Source: Treponema sp. (GTDB lineage Bacteria; Spirochaetota; Spirochaetia; Treponematales; Breznakiellaceae). From it: a stretch of 5,865 nucleotides of DNA. Below, piece by piece: positions 1 to 5,865 of the stretch. The notes under the pieces were generated by a model. That model saw only the letters and a list, made by a program, of their open reading frames with translations. It searched no databases and was not told the origin of the DNA. The stretch spans positions 1 to 5,865 of the forward strand of contig JAISOQ010000167.1 in assembly GCA_031275515.1 (NCBI GenBank). The letters are read 5' to 3'. Within the stretch, counting starts at the first letter, position 1, and each line of letters begins with the position of its first letter. The position numbers and the translations under genes are program-made.

Positions 1-1
1 T

Positions 2-40
2 CTCAAGCCTGCGGAAGCCGGTGTTTTAGGATTAACCTGA
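2..40 (+). CDS. Possible 3' end of an upstream plus-strand gene (product unknown)
   Basis: Bases 2-37 read LKPAEAGVLGLT and stop at TGA (38-40). The composition and G/C-ending codons suit coding DNA of this genome, and the stop lies 25 bases before a strong terminator, as expected for the end of a transcription unit. However, all three plus frames are open for some distance here (one stops at 27-29, another at 58-60), and twelve codons are too few to identify a product. The stretch could instead be untranslated leader of aroF. Weakly supported. Confidence 0.25.
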   Translation, partial: LKPAEAGVLGLT

Positions 41-65
41 AACATCGGGAACCTTGGTAACACCG

Positions 66-101
66 GGGGGCTTCGCGGGTAACGCGAAGCCCCCTTTTTT
101 T
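66..101 (+). terminator. Strong rho-independent terminator upstream of aroF
   Basis: A perfect 12-bp stem (GGGGGCTTCGCG, 66-77, with CGCGAAGCCCCC, 83-94) closes a 5-base GGTAA loop and runs straight into seven T (95-101). This is textbook intrinsic terminator architecture on the plus strand. It most simply ends the upstream transcription unit. It also sits only 35 bases before the aroF start codon, so it could act as a conditional attenuator in an aroF leader. An upstream 8-bp pairing (CCGGTGTT 18-25 with AACACCGG 59-66) abuts it but barely overlaps it, so I see no clear antiterminator. Confidence 0.9.
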
Positions 102-124
102 GTGTTCAAAAAATTGCGCATAAG

Positions 125-130
125 AAGGAG
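125..130 (+). promoter_or_regulatory. Shine-Dalgarno site of aroF
   Basis: AAGGAG at 125-130 lies six bases before the ATG at 137. It is a near-optimal ribosome binding site and fixes the aroF start. No convincing -35/-10 pair fits between the terminator and this site. Confidence 0.85.
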
Positions 131-136
131 ATTTGT

Positions 137-1162
137 ATGATTATTGCGATGAAACCAGGAGCCGATATGGACGAACTTCACCATTTTGCCAAGTCCCTGG
201 AAAAACAGGGGGTCAAGATCCACCTTTCAGAAGGGATAAGCCAGACAGTGTTCGGCCTTGTGGGGGACACTTCCGGGATTGATGAGGAGGGCCTTTTGGC
301 CCATCACCTGGTGGACAAGGTAATGCGGGTACAGGAACCCTATAAGCGGGCAAACCGGCTTTTTCACCCCCATGACACCCGCCTTGCTGTTCCCGGTCCC
401 GACGGAGCGGCCAGGTATATAGGCGGCGGACATTTGGGGATCATCGCCGGCCCCTGCTCGGTGGAAACCCGGGAGCAGATCCTTGGCATAGCCGGGGCGG
501 TAAAAGAGGCCGGGGCGGGGTTTCTCAGAGGCGGGGCCTTCAAACCCAGAACCAGTCCCTACAGTTTCCAGGGTCTGGGCTGCGAGGGCCTGGATCTGCT
601 GCTGGACGCTAAAAAGGAGACCGGCCTTCCCATCGTCACGGAACTCATGGCGATTCATCAGCTTGAGGTTTTTGACGGAGTGGATATCATACAGGTTGGG
701 GCGCGGAATATGCAGAACTTCACCCTCCTCAAGGAACTGGGCCATTGCCGCAAACCCATACTCCTCAAGCGGGGGCTGGCCGCCACGGTTACGGAACTCC
801 TCATGGCGGCGGAATACATCATGGCGGGAGGCAACGAGCAAATCATCCTCTGCGAACGGGGTATCAGGACCTTCGACAACTACACCCGGAACACCCTGGA
901 CCTCTCCGCCATTCCGGCCCTGAAGAAGCAGAGCCACCTTCCGGTCATCGTGGACCCGAGCCACGCCACGGGCCTGGCCTGGATGGTTCCCGCTATGGCC
1001 AAAGCCGCAATTGCCGCCGGCGCGGACGGGCTTATCATAGAAGTCCACAACAACCCCGAAGCCGCCCTCTGCGACGGCGAGCAGTCCATCACTCCCGCCG
1101 CCTTCGGTTCCCTCATGGACATTTTACGGAAATACGCCGCCGTTGAAGGCAAGGCTGTTTAA
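137..1162 (+). CDS. aroF: 3-deoxy-7-phosphoheptulonate (DAHP) synthase, type I-beta, with N-terminal ferredoxin-like regulatory domain
   Basis: The enzyme condenses phosphoenolpyruvate with erythrose 4-phosphate to DAHP, the committed first step of the shikimate pathway, in the cytoplasm. The protein has 341 residues, close to the roughly 338 of the Thermotoga maritima enzyme. Residues 1 to about 70 (starting MIIAMKPGA, with TVFGLVGDT near 37-45) form the ferredoxin-like domain that in T. maritima mediates feedback inhibition by tyrosine and phenylalanine; a linker with FHPHDT follows. The catalytic TIM barrel starts near 95. Visible motifs are IAGPCSVE (C107), GGAFKPRTSPYSFQG (132-146), GARNMQNF (188-195), LLKRG (209-213), DPSHATG (273-279) and EVHNNP (302-307). 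By alignment with the family, the metal ligands are C107, H276, E302 and D313, all present. The start is fixed by the AAGGAG site. tyrA follows after 9 bases, so the two are probably co-transcribed. Tyrosine feedback is inferred from domain structure, not seen directly. The gene looks intact. Confidence 0.97.
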   Translation: MIIAMKPGADMDELHHFAKSLEKQGVKIHLSEGISQTVFGLVGDTSGIDEEGLLAHHLVDKVMRVQEPYKRANRLFHPHDTRLAVPGPDGAARYIGGGHLGIIAGPCSVETREQILGIAGAVKEAGAGFLRGGAFKPRTSPYSFQGLGCEGLDLLLDAKKETGLPIVTELMAIHQLEVFDGVDIIQVGARNMQNFTLLKELGHCRKPILLKRGLAATVTELLMAAEYIMAGGNEQIILCERGIRTFDNYTRNTLDLSAIPALKKQSHLPVIVDPSHATGLAWMVPAMAKAAIAAGADGLIIEVHNNPEAALCDGEQSITPAAFGSLMDILRKYAAVEGKAV

Positions 1163-1171
1163 GGCGCGCGT

Positions 1172-2056
1172 ATGAAACCGATAGAACAGTGTACCCTGGG
1201 AATCCTGGGGCTCGGCCTTATGGGCGGCGCGATAGCTATGGCCCTGCGGAACAGGGGCATTCTTCCCGCCGGCGGTGCGGACGGCGGCAGGATACTGGCC
1301 TGTGATACGAATGAGGAAGTTCTGGCCGCCGCCCAGACAGCCGGCGTCATTGACCGGGGGTTTGCCGATGCGGAAACCATGCTGAAAGAATGTGACCTGG
1401 TGTTCCTCTGCCTTAACCCTTCGACCCTGTTGTGTTTCATGGAGGATCACATGGCCGCCTTCAAACCCGGAACCCTTATCACCGACATAGCCGGGATCAA
1501 GGGCAGCATTTCCGCCGCCATGGAAAAAAACCTGCGGGATGACCTTGATTTCATCCCCGGCCATCCTATGGCAGGGAGCGAGCGGGGCGGATTCTTCAAC
1601 GCGGAGCGGTGCAGCTTTTGCGGGAAGAACTATATCCTTACCCCGTTGAAGCGCAATAAGCCGGAAAACCTGAAATACCTTCAAGCTCTCATTCACCGTC
1701 TGGGCTTTGGCCGCATCACCTGTATTGATGCGGAGGAACATGACCGGAAGATCGCCTTTACAAGCCAGCTTTGCCATGTGATTGCCGCGGCCCTCATCGA
1801 CTGCGAGGCCGATACGGCCATCACCCGTTTCGGCGGCGGCAGTTTTGAAGATCTTACCCGTATCGCCATGCTCAATGTCCCCATGTGGGCGGAACTCTTC
1901 CGGGAGAACAGCGCGGAATTACTGCGCCGTATCGAACAGTTTGAAGGGAGCCTGGACGCCTTGAAGCGCCTCATCGCGGAAGGGCCGCCGGAGGAGCTGG
2001 AGGACCGGCTGGCCCGGGTACGGGACAGAAGAATGGCGATGAGGCAGAAAAGCTAA
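1172..2056 (+). CDS. tyrA: Prephenate dehydrogenase (tyrosine biosynthesis)
   Basis: TyrA oxidatively decarboxylates prephenate to 4-hydroxyphenylpyruvate, the tyrosine precursor, using a nicotinamide cofactor. The 294-residue protein opens with a Rossmann fold: GLGLMGG (13-19) is the dinucleotide-binding glycine motif, and D45 at the end of the second strand (ILACDTN) suggests NAD rather than NADP. Further motifs are TDIAGIKG (104-111), the family signature GHPMAGSERGG (130-140) with the presumed catalytic H131, EHDRKIAFTSQLCHVIAAAL (189-208), and FEDLTRIAM (225-233), where R230 matches the arginine that binds the prephenate carboxylate in Aquifex TyrA. The helical dimerisation domain ends near 290. 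There is no chorismate mutase domain and no C-terminal ACT domain, so this is a monofunctional form and tyrosine control may fall on AroF. ATG at 1172 lies 9 bases after the aroF stop; the only Shine-Dalgarno-like sequence is AAGG (1161-1164), overlapping that stop, which suggests translational coupling. Arogenate as substrate cannot be excluded from sequence. Confidence 0.94.
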   Translation: MKPIEQCTLGILGLGLMGGAIAMALRNRGILPAGGADGGRILACDTNEEVLAAAQTAGVIDRGFADAETMLKECDLVFLCLNPSTLLCFMEDHMAAFKPGTLITDIAGIKGSISAAMEKNLRDDLDFIPGHPMAGSERGGFFNAERCSFCGKNYILTPLKRNKPENLKYLQALIHRLGFGRITCIDAEEHDRKIAFTSQLCHVIAAALIDCEADTAITRFGGGSFEDLTRIAMLNVPMWAELFRENSAELLRRIEQFEGSLDALKRLIAEGPPEELEDRLARVRDRRMAMRQKS

Positions 2057-2071
2057 CAGCCTGTTGTACTT

Positions 2072-2106
2072 GCGGTTTTTGTGTCCCTTTGCGCCGCAAA
2101 AACCGC
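2072..2106 (+). repeat. 10-bp inverted repeat after tyrA, possible transcription-ending hairpin
   Basis: GCGGTTTTTG (2072-2081) is perfectly complementary to CAAAAACCGC (2097-2106) around a 15-base loop. It starts 15 bases after the tyrA stop and is the best hairpin available to end the aroF-tyrA transcript. No T tract follows on the plus strand, so it is not a canonical intrinsic terminator. A nested odd palindrome (TTTGCG, one C, CGCAAA; 2088-2100) overlaps the 3' arm and would compete with it. A second copy of AAAAACCGC (2138-2146) could also pair with the 5' arm. Confidence 0.5.
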
Positions 2107-2137
2107 GATTTACGGGCTGCTTTACGGTTTGCAAAGT

Positions 2138-2161
2138 AAAAACCGCCTTATGCGCGAGGCG
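2138..2161 (-). terminator. Candidate terminator of the flavin oxidoreductase gene
   Basis: Read on the minus strand, CGCCT (2161-2157) pairs with AGGCG (2148-2144) around an 8-base loop and is followed by G and five T (2142-2138). It lies about 43 bases past the stop codon of the oxidoreductase gene. The stem is only 5 bp and the T run is short, so termination would be modest, perhaps helped by the neighbouring inverted repeats. Confidence 0.4.
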
Positions 2162-2204
2162 CAGCAAACTGCCGGGCATCCGGGGGCTTGCGCAGGAGGA
2201 GCGC

Positions 2205-3267
2205 CTAGCCGCGCCGGGCAGGACATTCGGTCAGGGCTTTCCTGAACCACCGGCAGGTTTTGCAGCGCAGGCAGCGGTTTACTTCCAAGCCCCGCTCGGT
2301 TTTCTTTACCCAGTCGTAATCCGCCAGGATGTTCCGGGCAAAGGCCGCAAAATCTACGAGACCCCCGTCTACCAGGATCCTTGCCTGGTCTATGGTTCCA
2401 ACGCTGTTGGACGCAATCACCGGGATGGAAACGTGTTTTTTGATTTCCACGGCGGTATAGACAGGAAAAGTGAATTCCTCGTATTTTTCCGGCACTGTTA
2501 CGGCGTCCTTAGGCGTCGCCCCGGTGGAGATGTGGAGGATGTCGCATCCGGCGTCTTCAAAAATTTCCGCAAAGCCTATCCCGTCCTCCAGGGCAGGGGC
2601 AGCGCCGCCATACCTGATGCCTATGATGAAGTCTTCCCCGCATTCCCGGCGTATGGCCTTCATGATGTTGGTAACCATCCGCGCCCGGTTCTCCAGACTG
2701 CCGCCGTATTCATCCTGCCGTTTGTTGGTAATCGAAGACAAGAAGTAACTCAGGAGGAATCCGTGGGCCCCGTGGATTTCCACCCCGTCAAGCCCCGCTT
2801 CTTTCAGCCGCTTTGCGGCGTCGATAAACAGCGTCTCTATCGCCGCGATTTCCGGCGTCTCAAGTTCCCGCGCCCGCGCCGCAGCCTTGTGGTCGAGCCC
2901 GGCGGCGGAGAACTCCCCTTCCGTAAGTTTACTGGGAAGCGCCGGCGTCCCCGTAACGGTTTTGGCGCCTCCGTGATTAATTTGAGCCATTACCGGAACG
3001 CCCTCTTCGTGGCAGATATGCGCAAGGCTGCGGTAACCTTCGGTGAATTCATCGGACCATATTCCAAGCTGGCTGGGATCGATCCGTGCGCCGGCGTCAA
3101 TACAGGTAACCTCGGAAATGATAAGCCCCGCGCCCGACATTCCGATAGTGTTCCAGATGTTCCCTGGTCATTTCTCCGTTCCGGCTCCAGCCGAAACAAA
3201 GTACCGGCGGAAACACGATGTGATTTTTGAGAATCTTCCCTTTTAGTCTGTAACGAAAAAAAACCAT
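2205..3267 (-). pseudogene. Old Yellow Enzyme-family NADH:flavin oxidoreductase, frameshifted near codon 47
   Basis: The family comprises FMN-dependent TIM-barrel enzymes that reduce activated double bonds; the substrate here is unknown. Translation from ATG 3267, with AAAAGGG (3282-3276) eight bases upstream, gives a clear family N-terminus: KNHIVFPPVLCFGWSRNGEM, then EHLEHYRNVGRG. That frame breaks near 3126 and would end at a nearby TGA. The family sequence resumes one frame over as GAGLIISEVT and runs to TAG at 2207-2205. The longest intact piece, 3140-2205 (311 residues), starts at a chance ATG, lacks the first barrel strand and has no good ribosome site; an in-frame TGA blocks upstream extension. 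With the frame restored the protein has 356 residues, a normal length. Numbered that way, H168 and H171 match the substrate-binding pair, TNKRQDEYGGSLENRAR follows, and the C-terminus carries C335, C338, C341 and C351. F173 stands where well-studied members have a proton-donating tyrosine. Apart from the break the gene looks undecayed, so recent inactivation or a sequence error are both possible. Confidence 0.85.
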
Positions 3268-3275
3268 CGTATTAA

Positions 3276-3282
3276 CCCTTTT
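3276..3282 (-). promoter_or_regulatory. Shine-Dalgarno site of the flavin oxidoreductase gene
   Basis: Read on the minus strand, AAAAGGG lies eight bases before ATG 3267. It supports 3267 as the original start, in contrast to ATG 3140, which has no comparable site. Confidence 0.65.
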
Positions 3283-3301
3283 ATTTGAAGCTGTTTTAAC
3301 G

Positions 3302-3328
3302 AAAAAAGCGGACTTTTAGCCGTTTTTT
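3302..3328 (-). terminator. Weak terminator-like hairpin at the leuS stop
   Basis: On the minus strand a run of six A and CGG (3328-3320 region) can pair with CCG (3311-3309), one unpaired C and six T (3307-3302). The loop is 8 bases and includes the leuS stop codon (3318-3316). The structure is nearly symmetric, so it would read similarly on both strands. Only 3 G-C pairs support it, so partial read-through into the downstream oxidoreductase gene is likely. Low confidence. Confidence 0.3.
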
Positions 3329-5769
3329 CCTTTAACCACAATATTTACGAGTTTACCCGGAACGGTAATAATTTTAACCCTGGTCTGTCCTTCCGTCCAC
3401 TTGAGAACCCCCGGCAGAGACAGCGCCTGCTTTTCAAGTTCCTCTTTGGAAATTCCCGCGGGAACGATAAACTTATCCCGTATCTTCCCGTTCACCTGGG
3501 CCACAATGGTAACTTCCCTGTCGGCGGTAAGGGCCTCGTCGTAAGCGGGCCAGGCCGCCCTGGATACCGATTCCCCGTGGCCGAGCTTCTCCCAGAGTTC
3601 CTCCCCCAGGTGGGGCGCATACGCGCCAACCATGATCACCAGAGGCTCCCAGAGCAGGCGGGGAACCGCGTCCAGTTTCGCCAGTTCATTGGAGTAGACC
3701 ATCATCTGGCTGACGGCGGTGTTGAAGTTGAGGCTTGCCGTGTCGGCGCTCACTTTCCTGACGGTTTTGTGGAGCAGTTTGAGGAGCTCCTCTGATACCG
3801 CCGTGTCCCCGGAGACCGGCTTTTCCCCTATCGCCCAGAGCCGCTCCAGGAACCGGGACACCCCGATAAGCCCTGCGGTGATCCAGGGTTTGCTCACTTC
3901 CAAAGGACCCATGAACATCTCGTAGACCCGCATGGAGTCCGCCCCGTATTGGTGAATGATGTCGTCGGGATTGATCACGTTCCCCCGGCTTTTGCTCATC
4001 TTCTGGTTGTCTTCCCCCAGGATCATCCCCTGGTTTACCAGCCGCTGAAAGGGTTCCGGGGTATTCACGAGGCCCAGATCGTAAAGGACTTTGTGCCAGA
4101 ACCGGGCGTAGAGAAGGTGGAGCACCGCGTGTTCCGTGCCGCCTACATAAAGGTCCACCGGGGCCCAATAATCCACCGCTTCTTTGGAGGCAAAAGCCCC
4201 GTCATTATGGGGGTCCAGGTAACGGAGGTAGTACCAGCAGGAACCCGCCCACTGGGGCATGGTGTTGGTTTCCCGTTTGGCCGGGCCGCCGCACTTGGGG
4301 CAGGTCGTGTTCACCCAACTGTCAATTATAGCCAGAGGGGATTCCCCGGTCCCGGTGGGGATGTAGGACTGTACCTCCGGGAGCTTGAGGGGAAGTTCGC
4401 TTTCCGGCAGGGCCGCGTTGCCGCATATTTTGCAGTGTACGATAGGAATGGGTTCTCCCCAGTACCGCTGCCGGCTGAATATCCAATCCCGGAGCTTGTA
4501 GTTCACCGCCTTCTTCCCTATGCCCTGCTCTTCCAGAAAGGCGGTGATCCGGCGGATCGCTTCTTTGGTGGGAAGCCCCGTGAACTCCCCGGAATTCACC
4601 GCCCAGCCGTCTGCGGCGGTACAATCGGCAGGTTCCCCGGAATAACCGCCCTGCCCTGACCCCGGAGGCGAATCCGCAACAACCTGTACAATGGGAAGAT
4701 TGAAGGTCTTGGCGAATTCCCAGTCCCGTTCATCGTGGGCCGGTACGGCCATGATGGCGCCGGTTCCGTAGGAGATAAGAACGTAATCCGCTATCCAGAT
4801 GGGGATACGGGTATTGTTCAGGGGATTTATCGCATACGCGCCGGAAAAGACGCCGGTTTTTTCCTTGGCCAGGTCGGTCCGTTCAAGATCGCTCTTTTTG
4901 GCCGCCGCTTCAAGGTAGGCCGTCACCGCCGCTTTCTGCTCCGCCGCGGCGATTTTTTCCACCAGGGAATGTTCCGGGGAAAGGACCATGTAGGTTACGC
5001 CGAAAAGGGTGTCGGGCCGGGTGGTGTAAATCTCCAGGGTGTCGTCAAAGCCTTCAATTTTGAAGGTTACGTTGGCGCCTTCGGAGCGGCCTATCCAGTT
5101 CCGCTGCATGAGCTTGACCGGCTCGGGCCAGTCAAGGCCCTCCAGGTCCGAAAGAAGCCGTTCCGCATAGGCGGTGATCCTCAATATCCATTGGCGTATG
5201 CGCTTCCTGGTTACCCTGGTCCCGCAGCGTTCACAGAGGCCGTCTTTTACTTCCTCGTTGGCAAGGCCGGTCTTGCAGGAGGGGCACCAGTTGATGGGGC
5301 TTTCCGCCTCGTAAGCCAGGCCCTTTTCAAAGAGTTTGAGGAATATCCACTGGGTCCACCGGTAATACTCCGGGCTTGAGGTGTCCACCTCCCGGTCCCA
5401 GTCGTAGGAAAAGCCCAGGGCTTTAATCTGAGTGCGGAATTTTTCGATGTTCGCCGCGGTAGTCGCCGCCGGGTGGGTTCCGGTCTTGATGGCGTAATTT
5501 TCCGCCGGAAGCCCAAAGGCGTCGAACCCCATAGGATGCAGCACGTTGTACCCCATCATCCTGAGGTAACGGCAGTAGATGTCCGTGGCCGTATACCCTT
5601 CGGGGTGGCCGACGTGGAGGCCCTGGGCGGAGGGATAGGGAAACATATCCAGCACATAGCGGCGTTTCTCTTTAGGAAAGGCGGGGTCTTCCAACGCCCT
5701 AAAAGTTTTGTGTTCTTCCCAGTATTTCTGCCACTTGGGTTCGATGATTTCAAAAGGGTATTTCGCCAT
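3316..5769 (-). CDS. leuS: Leucyl-tRNA synthetase (class Ia, with CP1 editing domain)
   Basis: The enzyme charges tRNA-Leu with leucine using ATP and edits misacylated products, in the cytoplasm. From ATG 5769 the protein has 817 residues, a normal bacterial length. The Rossmann catalytic core carries the HIGH-type motif HVGH (52-55) in MFPYPSAQGLHVGHPEGYT and the KMSKS motif (590-594). A first four-cysteine zinc site is C162, C165, C179 and C182; a second, also found in Thermus LeuRS, is C446, C449, C490 and C493. The CP1 editing domain (about 225-400) keeps the threonine-rich TTRPDT (249-254) and GTGAIMAVPAHDERDWEFA, where D346 matches the conserved editing aspartate, so proofreading should be active. 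The anticodon-binding helical domain spans about 655-750, followed by a small C-terminal domain with VAQVNGKIRDK (756-766). The start is supported by AAGGAG nine bases upstream; a further upstream TTG (5829) is rejected because it coincides with a promoter -35 element. The reading frame is intact. Confidence 0.97.
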   Translation of the reverse strand: MAKYPFEIIEPKWQKYWEEHKTFRALEDPAFPKEKRRYVLDMFPYPSAQGLHVGHPEGYTATDIYCRYLRMMGYNVLHPMGFDAFGLPAENYAIKTGTHPAATTAANIEKFRTQIKALGFSYDWDREVDTSSPEYYRWTQWIFLKLFEKGLAYEAESPINWCPSCKTGLANEEVKDGLCERCGTRVTRKRIRQWILRITAYAERLLSDLEGLDWPEPVKLMQRNWIGRSEGANVTFKIEGFDDTLEIYTTRPDTLFGVTYMVLSPEHSLVEKIAAAEQKAAVTAYLEAAAKKSDLERTDLAKEKTGVFSGAYAINPLNNTRIPIWIADYVLISYGTGAIMAVPAHDERDWEFAKTFNLPIVQVVADSPPGSGQGGYSGEPADCTAADGWAVNSGEFTGLPTKEAIRRITAFLEEQGIGKKAVNYKLRDWIFSRQRYWGEPIPIVHCKICGNAALPESELPLKLPEVQSYIPTGTGESPLAIIDSWVNTTCPKCGGPAKRETNTMPQWAGSCWYYLRYLDPHNDGAFASKEAVDYWAPVDLYVGGTEHAVLHLLYARFWHKVLYDLGLVNTPEPFQRLVNQGMILGEDNQKMSKSRGNVINPDDIIHQYGADSMRVYEMFMGPLEVSKPWITAGLIGVSRFLERLWAIGEKPVSGDTAVSEELLKLLHKTVRKVSADTASLNFNTAVSQMMVYSNELAKLDAVPRLLWEPLVIMVGAYAPHLGEELWEKLGHGESVSRAAWPAYDEALTADREVTIVAQVNGKIRDKFIVPAGISKEELEKQALSLPGVLKWTEGQTRVKIITVPGKLVNIVVKGKNG

Positions 5770-5778
5770 CCTGTTCCG

Positions 5779-5784
5779 CTCCTT
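5779..5784 (-). promoter_or_regulatory. Shine-Dalgarno site of leuS
   Basis: AAGGAG on the minus strand (5784-5779) is nine bases upstream of ATG 5769. It decides the leuS start at MAKYPFEIIEPKW in preference to the in-frame TTG 60 bases further upstream. Confidence 0.8.
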
Positions 5785-5799
5785 TTTCGCTTTCGCCTC

Positions 5800-5829
5800 A
5801 TAATAGCCGGGATTAGAGGGGGAATTCAA
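5800..5829 (-). promoter_or_regulatory. Sigma70-type promoter of leuS
   Basis: On the minus strand TTGAAT (5829-5824) and TATTAT (5805-5800) are separated by 18 bases. They match the consensus -35 at 4 of 6 and the -10 at 5 of 6 positions. Transcription would start near 5793, giving a leader of about 24 bases that contains the AAGGAG site. No operator or leader structure is evident in the short space available. Confidence 0.6.
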
Positions 5830-5865
5830 GGGTACGGGGTATTGGCCGTCAGGGCGGGCGCATTA

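Noticed and set aside
40..70. Resemblance of the 45-70 region to the start of a cobalamin riboswitch (GGGAA followed by GGT)
   Set aside because: The other conserved blocks are absent and the terminator follows at once; there is no space for the aptamer and aroF is not a typical target.
32..223. 63-codon minus-strand open frame across the aroF leader
   Set aside because: It runs through the terminator stem and the aroF start, has no ribosome site and no recognisable sequence.
227..1048. 273-codon open frame on the minus strand inside aroF
   Set aside because: Antisense shadow of a clear DAHP synthase; long antisense frames are common in GC-rich coding DNA.
2064..3230. 388-codon open frame on the plus strand
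   Set aside because: It lies antisense to the flavin oxidoreductase gene, whose product is recognisable on the minus strand. The plus-strand translation has no recognisable motif, no ribosome site and a composition typical of an antisense shadow.
3949..4659. 236-codon open frame on the plus strand inside leuS
   Set aside because: Antisense shadow of the central part of LeuRS, with no independent start signal or family likeness.
4600..4680. Possible insertion in LeuRS (SPPGSGQGGYSGEPADCTAADG, glycine- and serine-rich)
   Set aside because: This is the variable loop after the editing domain, which differs in length among bacterial LeuRS; the flanking motifs keep normal order and spacing.
4735..5379. 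214-codon open frame on the plus strand inside leuS
   Set aside because: Antisense shadow of the LeuRS editing and zinc regions; low-complexity glycine-rich translation and no ribosome site.

Overview
This 5.9 kb window is bacterial chromosome with housekeeping content. It is moderately GC-rich and tightly packed, with purine-rich Shine-Dalgarno sites (AAGGAG). The LeuRS and DAHP synthase sequences read to me like those of a spirochaete, of the Treponema type. That assignment is an impression from remembered family sequences and is tentative; a high-GC clostridial relative is not excluded. I see no mobile element, CRISPR array, phage gene, tRNA or rRNA.

Layout. Bases 1-136 hold the probable last codons of an upstream gene, a very strong intrinsic terminator (66-101) and a short leader. 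Next comes a plus-strand pair of aromatic amino-acid genes: aroF (type I-beta DAHP synthase with an N-terminal ferredoxin-like regulatory domain, 137-1162) and, 9 bases later, tyrA (prephenate dehydrogenase, 1172-2056). Bases 2057-2204 lie between convergent genes and are rich in short inverted repeats that probably end transcription from both sides. The rest is on the minus strand. leuS (leucyl-tRNA synthetase, 5769 down to 3316) has a recognisable sigma70-type promoter at the right edge. It is followed 48 bases later by an Old Yellow Enzyme-family flavin oxidoreductase gene (3267 down to 2205).

How the genes work together. AroF makes DAHP, the first intermediate of the shikimate pathway, and TyrA diverts prephenate towards tyrosine. 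The pair therefore couples pathway entry to the tyrosine branch, and tyrosine feedback on the AroF regulatory domain is likely. leuS is unrelated housekeeping and its neighbour is a redox enzyme of unknown substrate.

Main observation. The flavin oxidoreductase gene is frameshifted. Its first 47 codons (3267-3127) are clear family sequence in one frame and the remainder continues in another. The break fits loss of exactly one copy of a tandem 8-base repeat (GCGCGGGG): putting the copy back restores an unbroken 356-residue protein with family-typical spacing. I found nothing that looks like an undescribed system. The other points of interest are the terminator just ahead of aroF, which could be a conditional attenuator, and the repeat-rich convergent spacer.
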